Program-made: the position numbers and the translations under genes
In this document: positions 49,625 through 58,676 of the stretch, piece by piece
Layout of the letters: every line of letters begins with the position of its first letter
Position numbering within the stretch: the first letter of the stretch is position 1
Notes under the pieces: model-generated
The model's input: only the letters and a program-made list of their open reading frames with translations
Told to the model about the DNA's origin: nothing
Database searches by the model: none
From: Clostridia bacterium
Lineage (GTDB): Bacteria; Bacillota; Clostridia; Oscillospirales; CAG-272
Direction of reading: 5' to 3'
Length of the DNA: 59,880 nucleotides
NCBI GenBank assembly: GCA_017461945.1
Contig: JAFTSB010000025.1
Span: 1-59,880 of the forward strand

Positions 49625-52609
49625 TTAGATATCATATTTGGCCAAGATCTGGCTGGGTCGCTTGCAAAGCAGCAGCAGGATCGGCAGCACGCCAAACAGC
49701 ACACACAGGCCGTACAGCAACACCAGCAGCAGCACACCCATCCACCAAGGATAGAAGATGACCTGCGACACCAGAGGCGAAATGCCAAGGCAGACCCACA
49801 AAAAGCCGCTGACCAGCAGATATCCGATCAAAACAGTCAGGGTGGTCAGCACCACGGCCTCGATCATAAATTTGAAGATCAGATTCTTTTTGGAAACGCC
49901 GATGGCGCGGTAAATGCCCACCTCCTTAATGCGGTTGAGCAGCGCCGAGCGCATAATGAAATACATACACAGGCACAAAATGGCCAACACCACTCCCATG
50001 GTTACAAGGCCAAGAAGGATATCCTCCCTTTCCCGTTCGATGATCTGATCAAACATATCGTCAGGCGTGACCACATAACGCCGTTCCACACCGGTTTTGC
50101 GATTGCCAAAGGTCTGTTCCAACCATTTTTCGGTAGTCTTGGCATCGACAGAATGCAGCAGTGTGTATTCCTTAACCTCGGCATACAGCAATTGCTCTTC
50201 ATAGAAACCGTAGTCCGGATTGTAGGCCTGCTTCTCCTTTGTAGAAGCATACGATCTTGCCGATGCATGCGTTTCGCCGTATTGCTTGGAAAGCATGATA
50301 TAATCCGCATCGCTGACGCAATAGCCGCGGCTGAAGATCTCGTCAAAGGACGCATTGCGCAGCGTGGATTCCTCGAATTCAGCGCGGTAGGCCTCTCGGT
50401 CCTTTTCCAGCAATGCCAGTGCCGGCTCCATATACACGCCCCGATAGGCACTTTGCAGCTCCAGCGGACGGGGATAGTATCCGGTCTCACGCTTGGTTGC
50501 CACAGCCAGCGCCATTTCAAAGGCATCTGCCGCCACCCAAATGGCCAGCTCGTTCTCCTTTTCTACCGCCAACCACATATCGATCGCTCGGTTGCGGAAG
50601 GGGTAAACGCTTTGCAGATAGGTCAGCGCCTGGTCGTAATAGTACTCCCAATATTCATAATAGCGATTGGTGCGCACCTCTTGAAAGACCTCAGCCAAAC
50701 GGTTGGGATCGGCCTCGATACCGGGGTTCTCGCGCAGAACGATCTCCATGAAAAAGTCATCCAAGGCCTGCTTGGTCTGCCCCGTGTTTTTGAGGTAGGA
50801 ATGATAGGTATTGTGCGAGCGATAAGCCTCGGCAACCTTCAGCTCGGCACCGTGGATGGTCACCGTATCCCCCTTGATGGGGTCTGTACTGTCGCCGCCG
50901 TCGTGCTTGATGATCAGCAAGGTCTCGCCGTCGGCCACCGTGATGCCATAATCCGAAGCCGGATAGATCAAGGTATCGCTGCTGTTGTTGATGATGCGTG
51001 CCAGCATCATATCGGTGAAATAGGCGGCAGGCTCATCGGATTCCACAATGCCGGCCACCCGCAGATATTCGCCGTTAAAAACAAGCGATTCGCAGGGCAG
51101 ACCAATGAGCTTATCATAACCATCCAGATAGGAAAGAGGGGCTTGCTCCAGCAGCTGATCGGCCGCACGGGTGGTAATCAGAATATCGGTATGGGTCAGT
51201 TGGCGACTTCCCTGCACCAACGGCAGATCCGCCGCCAGGCTTTGGCTCAACTGTGTGGCATAGGTGCCCCACCAAACGTTTTGTGTATAGGTTTCAAAAT
51301 GGCCGGTGCGAAAACGGAGAAAGACTTCTTCAAAGGGATAGGAATACTTCATACGGATGCCGTCCACCCCAGTGTCTGCCCGCCCTACGGCATCCCGTAG
51401 CAGCTGGGAGGTAGCGGTGTCGGGCGTGTAAACGTAAAACACGTTATGGTTGTAGTTTTCGGTTGCCGCTACGACCTGCCCGATCGCCGTGCCGAATACG
51501 GCGCTCATCAGCACCACCACGGCAGCGAATAGCGCCATACAACCACGCAGCAGCTTTTTAGCCTTTTTCCCTTTTTTGAAGTTCACGTCATAGCCGCTTT
51601 TGATGGAGGACCGCAGATCAAACAATCGCCCGTAATGGCCATTTTCAATGGGAGGCAACGCGCTCATATCTACATCACGGCTAACGGTGTTTTGGGCAGG
51701 ATCGGCTTTAAAAACGCCATCCCGTAGCTTGATTTCGCTGAATGCATCCAGCACGTGAACGCGGTTGCCGTCCACCTCCAGATAAAGTCCGCCCCCCGTG
51801 TTGACCACACGGATGGAAACCGGGGAGGGGGGGACATCACCGTAATAATCAATGTTGACCAAGGGGCTGCGGAATTCGCTTTTTTGGTACTCCCCCAAGT
51901 AGACATCATTCTTATCCCGGGCGGCCAGACCCTTTGCACCGTCGTTGCGCTTGACCTCCACCACGCGGCCATCCTGCAATCCGATCACCAGATCGCAATA
52001 ATGGTCCACCAGATCGGCCTCGTGAGTGACCAGCAGCACCAGATGCTCCTTGGCGATGGCCTTGAGCAGATCCATCACCATCACGGTGTTGCTCTCGTCC
52101 AGATTGCCTGTGGGCTCATCGGCCAAAATGACACGGGGATTTTTGACAATGGCACGGGCAATGGCAATGCGCTGCTGTTGACCGCCCGACAGCGTGTCGG
52201 GCATACGGCCGGCGAATTTTTCCATTCCCACATTCCGCAGAGCCGCCATGACACGCGACTCAATCCGGCGTCCATCGGTCATGCCGCAAAGGCGCAAGGC
52301 GTCGGCCACATTTTCAAAGCAGCTCTCCCCCGTGTTGAGGTTATAATTCTGAAAAACGTATCCGATGTATTGGTTACGGACAGCATCGGTCTCTCGGGTG
52401 ATGTCATGGCCGTCCACCAGCACCTGGCCGCCGTCAAAGTGATCCAGACCGCCAATGACGTTGAGCAGGGTGGTTTTGCCACAGCCGCTTTTGCCATAGA
52501 TCGCCACCATGCCGCGCTCGGGCAGATCCAAATTAACATTGTCGATCACATGGATCTCGTTGGGTCTCCCTTTATTGAAAAACTTATGTAAGCCTTGCAA
52601 GCGGATCAT
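49625..52609 (-). CDS. ABC transporter, fused ATPase-FtsX/MacB permease (second of pair)
   Basis: A 994-residue protein. The ABC domain (1 to about 225) has Walker A GKSGCGKT, signature LSGGQQQR and Walker B VILADEPTGN. A linker domain of about 150 residues follows, then a membrane segment near 355, a large extracytoplasmic domain (about 375-870) and three C-terminal membrane segments, the MacB/FtsX layout. It overlaps the upstream ABC gene by 4 nt, so the two probably form a heterodimer. Such systems act mechanically in antimicrobial-peptide defence, lipoprotein traffic or peptide export. No two-component system lies next to it. Confidence 0.9.
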   Translation of the reverse strand: MIRLQGLHKFFNKGRPNEIHVIDNVNLDLPERGMVAIYGKSGCGKTTLLNVIGGLDHFDGGQVLVDGHDITRETDAVRNQYIGYVFQNYNLNTGESCFENVADALRLCGMTDGRRIESRVMAALRNVGMEKFAGRMPDTLSGGQQQRIAIARAIVKNPRVILADEPTGNLDESNTVMVMDLLKAIAKEHLVLLVTHEADLVDHYCDLVIGLQDGRVVEVKRNDGAKGLAARDKNDVYLGEYQKSEFRSPLVNIDYYGDVPPSPVSIRVVNTGGGLYLEVDGNRVHVLDAFSEIKLRDGVFKADPAQNTVSRDVDMSALPPIENGHYGRLFDLRSSIKSGYDVNFKKGKKAKKLLRGCMALFAAVVVLMSAVFGTAIGQVVAATENYNHNVFYVYTPDTATSQLLRDAVGRADTGVDGIRMKYSYPFEEVFLRFRTGHFETYTQNVWWGTYATQLSQSLAADLPLVQGSRQLTHTDILITTRAADQLLEQAPLSYLDGYDKLIGLPCESLVFNGEYLRVAGIVESDEPAAYFTDMMLARIINNSSDTLIYPASDYGITVADGETLLIIKHDGGDSTDPIKGDTVTIHGAELKVAEAYRSHNTYHSYLKNTGQTKQALDDFFMEIVLRENPGIEADPNRLAEVFQEVRTNRYYEYWEYYYDQALTYLQSVYPFRNRAIDMWLAVEKENELAIWVAADAFEMALAVATKRETGYYPRPLELQSAYRGVYMEPALALLEKDREAYRAEFEESTLRNASFDEIFSRGYCVSDADYIMLSKQYGETHASARSYASTKEKQAYNPDYGFYEEQLLYAEVKEYTLLHSVDAKTTEKWLEQTFGNRKTGVERRYVVTPDDMFDQIIEREREDILLGLVTMGVVLAILCLCMYFIMRSALLNRIKEVGIYRAIGVSKKNLIFKFMIEAVVLTTLTVLIGYLLVSGFLWVCLGISPLVSQVIFYPWWMGVLLLVLLYGLCVLFGVLPILLLLCKRPSQILAKYDI

Positions 52610-54903
52610 TGCGTGACACCTCCCTTCAGGGCCTTTTTCACGCTGGGGTGAAAGAGCTTTCGGATTTGATTGTGCGTAATACGCAACGACAGCAGCAGGA
52701 TTCCCACCACGATCAAGGCGTATTGCCACGGGTACAGGAACACGAAATAGGGGTTGAAGCGTGGGCTGGTGAAGATCACCACGGCGACCGCCGCCATACA
52801 AAGAAAGCCGGGGATCAGAGAAAGCAGCATGCGCACGTACATACCGATGCGGATCACGCGCACAGGGATACCCATCGAGCGCATGATGGCCATATCACCC
52901 CGGAAGGCCTCTAAAGCGCGAATGGAGCAAAGATTGAGGAAGAAGGCCAGGAATACAATGGCGATCAGCCAGACCACGCCCAGCAGCACCGCCTGCAGAA
53001 CGCCAAGGATCACATCCTCTCCGTCCAGCTGTCCGACGGTGTCTGCCGGCACGGCCACGTAGCCTTCCGCCGTCAACGCATCCGCCGCCCGATGGGCCGC
53101 ACTGTCATCTTCAAAGAATAGAGAGGCCTGCCGATAGGAGGCAGCAAGTGTGGTTTCGATCACATCGCAATAGAGCTCCGAGCCCATATAGACATGGTTA
53201 GAGGCCTGGATCGCATAGGTGGCATCCTCGCAAATAATATCATTGCCAAATTCCCACGTCAGCTTGACACTTTCCTCATCGGCCACGTAGTAATAGTTGT
53301 ATCGGATCGCATTCCAGCGCATCAGACCTCTCACCGTATAACTGCCGGTTGCCTCGGCGGCCTTTTGTATGGCATTGCGATATTTTGAGGAGCTATCCAG
53401 TGCGATTCGATCGGGGGGGAGCTCAAAGGAAACGCAAAAGCCGTCAAATCCGATCTCCTTGGGTTCCGTGGCTCCCTCGCCGGGCAGCACCGAAGCGGTG
53501 ATAAACTGGCTTTTCATATAATTGCTGACCGCAAATTGGGCGCTGACCACACGAAAGCCCTCGGCGGTCAACAGACATTTGAAGGGTTGATTATTATCAT
53601 AAAAATAGGAAATACCCACGATCTGATAATCGATGCCCATATTGGTCAGCTGTATGCTTTGGATCTGCAGTGTATCCTTACCAAACAGAGGTCGGTGAGA
53701 AATGGGCAAGCGCAGCAGCACCTCGTTAGGTGCCGTGGGATAACGCCCCACGATCCGATCGCCGTAGTCCTCGTTATAGGTCAGCTCCAAACCAAGCGTT
53801 TTGTATCGGTCATAGGGATTTTCGCGTAAGTGCTCGGGGATCTCTACCTGTCCCCCGACGGTGCCGTGATCCAACAGCATATCATAATGCAAATAGGACG
53901 TTGCTCCGTGCGTGTCGCGCAGACCCTGCAGCTCCTCGTCGGTGAGAGGGCGACCGCTTTGGGTAGTGATCACCACTCGCCCCGGTATAGGGCTGAACAT
54001 CCCTCGCCCCCGAAGCGGCGAGGTCATTTCACCGCAAAGCGCGGTGACCAGAAATACACCCAGGATGCCCACCAGCATCAGCGCGCACAAAAAGATGGAG
54101 AGCTTGGGCTTTGCCGCAAAGATCGCCCAACCCAGTGCAGCACCGTTTTTAGTATCCTTTTTGCGACCCTTGCTGTATTTTTGCGCACACGTGTCGGTAT
54201 TTTTGTGACACGGCAGCTCTGCCCTACGCACGATTTTATCGGATTCCACCGCCCCATCAAAGATGCGGATATGACGGGTGGCGGCATCCTTTACGCTGTC
54301 AAAGTTGTGGGTGACCACAATGACCAGCTTATCCTTGGAGACCTCCCGCAACAGCTGGATGATCTCATGGGAGGTGACCGAATCCAGGTTGCCCGTGGGC
54401 TCGTCGGCCAGAATAATAGGGCTATCCTTGGCCAACGCTCTGGCAATGACGGTGCGCTGCTTTTGGCCGCCCGACAAGCGGCTGCCCTTGTGAGAAAGGT
54501 GAGAGGTCATTCCCACGCGTTCCAGCAGCTCCTTGGCACGGGCACGGCGTGCGGCGCGATCCTCAATGTGCATCAGCGCCAGCTCTACGTTCTGGAGAAC
54601 GGTAAAGCTTTCGATGATATTGTAATCCTGAAAAATAAAGGAAATATACTTTTCCCGATACACCTCCCAGTCGGGCTGCAGATAATGGGAGGTCGACTCC
54701 CCTTCGATATACAGCTCACCCTCCTCATAGGTGTCCATACCGCTGATCACATTGAGCAGAGTGGATTTACCCGAGCCCGATTTGCCGGTGACGGCCACAA
54801 ACTCGCCTTGCTCAAAGGACAGATTGACTCCGCGGATGCCAACGGCCACATTCCCCTCGGAAACGTAGATCTTGCCGATATCCTTTAATTGCAGTAATGC
54901 CAT
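52606..54903 (-). CDS. ABC transporter, fused ATPase-FtsX/MacB permease (first of pair)
   Basis: A 765-residue protein with the same plan: ABC domain (1 to about 225; GKSGSGKS, LSGGQKQR, IILADEPTGNLDS), a first membrane segment near 265-287, an extracytoplasmic domain of about 340 residues, and three C-terminal membrane segments. Both partners carry intact ATP sites by sequence. The 176-nt leader holds repeated 9-mers and a possible hairpin. Function is inferred from family only. Confidence 0.9.
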   Translation of the reverse strand: MALLQLKDIGKIYVSEGNVAVGIRGVNLSFEQGEFVAVTGKSGSGKSTLLNVISGMDTYEEGELYIEGESTSHYLQPDWEVYREKYISFIFQDYNIIESFTVLQNVELALMHIEDRAARRARAKELLERVGMTSHLSHKGSRLSGGQKQRTVIARALAKDSPIILADEPTGNLDSVTSHEIIQLLREVSKDKLVIVVTHNFDSVKDAATRHIRIFDGAVESDKIVRRAELPCHKNTDTCAQKYSKGRKKDTKNGAALGWAIFAAKPKLSIFLCALMLVGILGVFLVTALCGEMTSPLRGRGMFSPIPGRVVITTQSGRPLTDEELQGLRDTHGATSYLHYDMLLDHGTVGGQVEIPEHLRENPYDRYKTLGLELTYNEDYGDRIVGRYPTAPNEVLLRLPISHRPLFGKDTLQIQSIQLTNMGIDYQIVGISYFYDNNQPFKCLLTAEGFRVVSAQFAVSNYMKSQFITASVLPGEGATEPKEIGFDGFCVSFELPPDRIALDSSSKYRNAIQKAAEATGSYTVRGLMRWNAIRYNYYYVADEESVKLTWEFGNDIICEDATYAIQASNHVYMGSELYCDVIETTLAASYRQASLFFEDDSAAHRAADALTAEGYVAVPADTVGQLDGEDVILGVLQAVLLGVVWLIAIVFLAFFLNLCSIRALEAFRGDMAIMRSMGIPVRVIRIGMYVRMLLSLIPGFLCMAAVAVVIFTSPRFNPYFVFLYPWQYALIVVGILLLSLRITHNQIRKLFHPSVKKALKGGVTQ

Positions 54904-54965
54904 GTTCTTGACTCCTTTCTGAAGATCTGAAGATGTCCTCTATCTATATAAGACCACAAAAATGC

Positions 54966-55014
54966 AAAAAAGTGGAGTTCTTTTTTCAAAAAAGTGAAAA
55001 GTTTACACTTTTTT
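54966..55014. promoter_or_regulatory. Three copies of a 9-mer in the ABC leader
   Basis: AAAAAAGTG occurs at 54966-54974 and 54988-54996, 22 bp apart, and its complement at 55006-55014. In the leftward RNA this allows alternative hairpins followed by U-runs, or it may be an operator set. Confidence 0.55.
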
Positions 55015-55085
55015 CGCAAAACGCAGGTATCTTTCATCATAAATACACAGAAAAACGCAAGATAAGGTTACATTCTTTGTGAAAT

Positions 55086-55114
55086 ATTATAACACACTTC
55101 TGTTTTTATTGCAA
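55086..55114 (-). promoter_or_regulatory. Promoter of the ABC pair
   Basis: On the minus strand, TTGCAA (55109-55114) and TATAAT (55086-55091) are separated by 17 bp, giving a leader of about 176 nt. Confidence 0.75.
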
Positions 55115-55153
55115 CCAAAAAGCAGGGCTTGCGGCAAGCCCTGCTTTTTGGTT
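55113..55153 (-). terminator. Terminator of the PflX-like gene
   Basis: The 18-bp stem AACCAAAAAGCAGGGCTT with its complement has a five-base loop and overlaps the stop codon. A U-rich run follows leftward. Confidence 0.85.
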
Positions 55154-56039
55154 ATGAAAACGTTTCTGCGGTAAAATCGGGGGTGTAGTCGGCACCCACC
55201 GACTCTTTGGCCTGAAAGTATCCCGTAAAGCCCAATGTCCGGGCGTGGGCGGCCACGGTATCGTATTCAAAGGAGGTCAATCGCCTTTGCAGCACCTGTG
55301 GGGCGTCGGGGGGGCAAAAATCCGGTGTATACTGCCGCATCAAGGACAAACGGATCTGCTCCACGGGCACGGTGGCAGCAATGCGATCCAGCACCGCCAC
55401 AGAATCCCTTCGCCCACCGGGCAGCACCAGATGGCGCACCATCACACCACGGCGCATCATACCGTCGCTGTCAAAGGTCGCTTCTCCCACTTGGCGATAC
55501 ATTTCGGCAAGAGCGGCGGTGGCCACCTCACCATAATCGGGGGCGGCGGAATATTCCGCGGACATAGACGACAAAATATACTTGAAATCCGGCAAATAAA
55601 TGTCCACAAGGCCTTCAAAAAGCCGTAACGTATCCACTTTTTCATAACCGCCGCAGTTGTAAACCACCGGAACGGTCAGTTGCTTTTTAACCTGCTGCAG
55701 CGCCTTGGAGACCCCATGGGCAAAGTGGGTGGCGGTGACCAGATTGATGTTGTGAGCGCCCTGCTGCTGCAACGATAAAAACAGCTCGCCCAATCGCTCC
55801 GGGCTGACGGATTTCCCAGCCTCGGGGGTACGGATGGCACGGTTCTGACAAAACACACAGCCCAGCGAGCAGCCCACAAAAAAGACGGTGCCCGAGCCAT
55901 GCTTGCCGCTGATGCAGGGCTCCTCAAAGGGGTGCAAGGCCACACGCGCCACACGGATATCGTCACCCATACCGCAATAGCCACGCTCACCAGCGGCGCG
56001 ATCTGCGCCACATTCCCGTGGACACAAGGTGCATTTCAT
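55152..56039 (-). CDS. PflX-like radical SAM protein
   Basis: A 295-residue radical SAM protein related to PFL activases (PflX/COG1313). Cysteines at the very N-terminus (C3, C6, C10 in CTLCPREC) and a YCGMG segment form a family-specific cluster site, followed by the CSLGCVFCQNRAI radical SAM motif. No partner enzyme is adjacent, and the role of this family is unknown. It is divergent from cinA. Confidence 0.88.
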   Translation of the reverse strand: MKCTLCPRECGADRAAGERGYCGMGDDIRVARVALHPFEEPCISGKHGSGTVFFVGCSLGCVFCQNRAIRTPEAGKSVSPERLGELFLSLQQQGAHNINLVTATHFAHGVSKALQQVKKQLTVPVVYNCGGYEKVDTLRLFEGLVDIYLPDFKYILSSMSAEYSAAPDYGEVATAALAEMYRQVGEATFDSDGMMRRGVMVRHLVLPGGRRDSVAVLDRIAATVPVEQIRLSLMRQYTPDFCPPDAPQVLQRRLTSFEYDTVAAHARTLGFTGYFQAKESVGADYTPDFTAETFS

Positions 56040-56072
56040 TGGTTGACTCCCCCTTTCTGCTTAGATAGACAC

Positions 56073-56101
56073 ATCATAGCACAAATTTTCATTTTTTTCA
56101 A
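56073..56101 (-). promoter_or_regulatory. Promoter of the PflX-like gene
   Basis: On the minus strand, TTGAAA (56096-56101) and TATGAT (56073-56078) are separated by 17 bp. Confidence 0.72.
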
Positions 56102-56128
56102 GTTTTATGTGCCATATCTGCCGTTTTG

Positions 56129-56137
56129 TGATACAAT
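56129..56137 (+). promoter_or_regulatory. Extended -10 promoter of cinA
   Basis: TGATACAAT forms an extended -10; no good -35 is seen at 16-18 bp. Confidence 0.5.
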
Positions 56138-56180
56138 GAAGATAGAAAACAAGACGGGTACCCGTCGGCAAGGAGCACAT

Positions 56181-57443
56181 ATGCAAAACCGCTTTCTCCG
56201 CCGCGCAGAAATTCTGTGCGTTGGCACCGAGCTACTCATCGGTGATATTGTGAACACCAATGCCGCCTATCTTTCCAAGCGCCTGGCGGCGCTGGGCATT
56301 GGCGTGTATCGGCAAAGCGTGGTGGGTGACAACCCCGAGAGACTGGCCGAGGATCTACGCGCGGCGCTGGACCGTGCCGATCTGGTGGTGACCAGCGGCG
56401 GGCTGGGTCCTACCATGGACGATCTGACCAAGGAAACGGCCGCGCGGGTCTTTGGTCGCTCGATGGAGATGCACACAGCATCACTGGAGCGCATCCGCCA
56501 GTATTTCAGATCCAGCAACCGGAAAATGACCCCCAACAACGAGAAACAGGCGATGATGCCCACCGGCGCCGTGGTGTTCCCCAACGATTATGGCACGGCC
56601 CCCGCGCTGGCGCTGGAGCGTGAGGACGGCAAGATCCTGGTGATGCTCCCCGGTCCCCCACGAGAGCTGGAGCCCCTCTTTCGCGAGCAGGTAGAGCCCT
56701 ATCTTCAGCCCCGTTGTAATGCGGTGCTGTTCAGCCGAAATCTGCATATCATCGGTATGGGAGAATCCGCCGTTGAGGCAGCTCTGCCCCGTGAGCTGCT
56801 GGATTCCTCCAACCCCACATTGGCCCCCTACTGCGCCCCCGGCGAGGTACGACTGCGCATTACTGCCAAGGCGGCCAGCTCTGCCGAGGCCGCTCGCCTT
56901 TGCGAGGGCATGATCCGCCGCATTCAGGAGACCCCCATCGCGCCTTATATTTATGCCGTGGACACCCCCTCCCCCGAGGCTGCCCTGGTCCAGCTACTGC
57001 TGCAAAAGCAGATGACCGTTGCCACCGCAGAATCCTGCACGGGTGGGCTGATTGCAAAGCGGCTGACCGACATTTCCGGTTGCTCGGCCGTGGTGGCAGG
57101 CGGTGCGGTGACCTATCAGACCCGCGAAAAGATCGCCGTACTGGGCGTGCCTGCCCCTTTGATTGAGGAGCACACCGTTGTCAGCGAGCCTGTGGCGCGC
57201 TCGATGGCGCAAAACGCCCTGCGGGTCTTTGATACCGACCTGGCCATTGCCACCACAGGCTATGCAGGTCCCGGAGGCGGCACCGAGCAGGATCCCGTTG
57301 GTACGGTGTACATTGCCGTGGCCACCAAAAACGAGTGTCGCTGCCATCGCCTTTCCCTGTCTCCCAAACGTGACCGCGCATACATCCGCGACGTGGCCGC
57401 CACCAATGCCATTCTGGATGCCCTGCAGCTGGTGCGCAAGTAA
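56181..57443 (+). CDS. cinA: CinA family protein (NMN amidohydrolase / ADP-ribose pyrophosphatase type)
   Basis: A 420-residue two-domain protein. The N-terminal molybdopterin-binding-like domain (about 1-170; VGTELLIGDIVNTN, TSGGLGPTMDD) has ADP-ribose pyrophosphatase activity in relatives. The C-terminal PncC domain (about 260-418; VATAESCTGGLIAKRL) deamidates nicotinamide mononucleotide. Together they recycle pyridine nucleotides. The ATG at 56181 follows AAGGAG. Here it is separate from recA, with which it pairs in some Bacillota. Confidence 0.94.
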   Translation: MQNRFLRRAEILCVGTELLIGDIVNTNAAYLSKRLAALGIGVYRQSVVGDNPERLAEDLRAALDRADLVVTSGGLGPTMDDLTKETAARVFGRSMEMHTASLERIRQYFRSSNRKMTPNNEKQAMMPTGAVVFPNDYGTAPALALEREDGKILVMLPGPPRELEPLFREQVEPYLQPRCNAVLFSRNLHIIGMGESAVEAALPRELLDSSNPTLAPYCAPGEVRLRITAKAASSAEAARLCEGMIRRIQETPIAPYIYAVDTPSPEAALVQLLLQKQMTVATAESCTGGLIAKRLTDISGCSAVVAGGAVTYQTREKIAVLGVPAPLIEEHTVVSEPVARSMAQNALRVFDTDLAIATTGYAGPGGGTEQDPVGTVYIAVATKNECRCHRLSLSPKRDRAYIRDVAATNAILDALQLVRK

Positions 57444-57484
57444 CCCTACCACACAAAGAATATAATAAAATATAACCCCGACAC

Positions 57485-57513
57485 TTGACAGTGGGTATGG
57501 AATGTGTTAAAAT
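57485..57513 (+). promoter_or_regulatory. pfkA-ldh promoter
   Basis: TTGACA (57485-57490), a 17-bp spacer and TAAAAT (57508-57513). Confidence 0.82.
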
Positions 57514-57590
57514 AATGTCAAAGTCTTAATTTTTGCCTTTTTGGCATTATTTTTCCTGCTTTGCGGGGTTCAAAAGAAAGGAACGTTATT

Positions 57591-58667
57591 ATGGCAAAGT
57601 TTCGTAAAATCGGTGTATTGGCTTCCGGCGGCGACGCCCCCGGTATGAATGCTGCCCTGCGTGCCATCACGCGCAAGGCTCTGGACGAGGGCATGGAGGT
57701 TGTTGGCGTGGTAGGTGGCTACTCCGGCCTGATCCACGACGAGATCATTCCCCTGACCCCCCGTGCCGTTTCCAACATCATTTCCCGTGGCGGCACCTTC
57801 CTGTATTCGGATCGCTGTGACGAATTCAAGACCGAAGAAGGCATGCAAAAAGCCATTGCCACCTGTAAAAAGCACGGCATCGAGGCTATCGTAGCCTGCG
57901 GCGGTGACGGTACCTTCCGCGGTGCCACCGACCTGACCAACCGCGGCATCCCCACCGTTGGTGTCCCCTGCACCATTGACAACGATATTACTGCCACCGA
58001 CTATACCATCGGCTTTGACTCCGCTATGAATACGGCGCTGAAGATGATCGATTGCCTGCGCGACACCTGCGAATCTCATGCACGCTGCAACGTGGTTGAG
58101 GTTATGGGTCGTGACTGCGGTCAGATCGCGCTCTTTACCGCTCTGGCCTCCGGCGCGGCTGCAGCCGTGATTCCCGAGATCCCCTTTGATGAAGCCGGCA
58201 CCATCGCCCGCATCAAGGAGATGAAGGCAGACGGCAAGCGCGGATTCCTGGTCATCGTTTCCGAGGGCGTGTTCACCGAGGACGGTAAGAAGTATGGAGA
58301 GGTTTTGGCCAAGAAGATCGATGCTGAGACCGGCATTGAGACCAAGTTTGCTCGTTTTGCACACGTGGTACGCGGTGGCGATCCCACCCTGCGTGACCGT
58401 TTGACCGCCTCCCGTATGGGTGTGCGTGCCGTAGAGCTTTTGCTGGAGGGCAAGAGCAATCTGGTGGTTTGCGAGATCGACGGCAAGATCACCGATCTGG
58501 ACATCAACTATGCTCTGATCGCAGACCGTAACTATAAGAATAAGCTAAAGCCCGGCGATCTGGAAAAGTTCAGCGCCGAGGAGGTAGCCGCCATGAAGGC
58601 GCTGGCTGCACAGCGTCACGAGGAGATGCTGGACGTATACAGAATGGTAGCCGAAACCAGCAAGTAA
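57591..58667 (+). CDS. pfkA: 6-phosphofructokinase
   Basis: A 358-residue glycolytic enzyme that phosphorylates fructose 6-phosphate. The motif CGGDGTFRGA has the glycine that marks ATP rather than pyrophosphate as donor. The second donor-sensing position reads PCTIDND, with cysteine in place of glycine (ATP type) or lysine (PPi type). The VVEVMGRDCG loop is present. It is followed by a dehydrogenase gene after 9 nt, so glycolysis entry and pyruvate/oxaloacetate reduction are made together. Confidence 0.95.
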   Translation: MAKFRKIGVLASGGDAPGMNAALRAITRKALDEGMEVVGVVGGYSGLIHDEIIPLTPRAVSNIISRGGTFLYSDRCDEFKTEEGMQKAIATCKKHGIEAIVACGGDGTFRGATDLTNRGIPTVGVPCTIDNDITATDYTIGFDSAMNTALKMIDCLRDTCESHARCNVVEVMGRDCGQIALFTALASGAAAAVIPEIPFDEAGTIARIKEMKADGKRGFLVIVSEGVFTEDGKKYGEVLAKKIDAETGIETKFARFAHVVRGGDPTLRDRLTASRMGVRAVELLLEGKSNLVVCEIDGKITDLDINYALIADRNYKNKLKPGDLEKFSAEEVAAMKALAAQRHEEMLDVYRMVAETSK

Positions 58668-58676
58668 GGAGAACCT

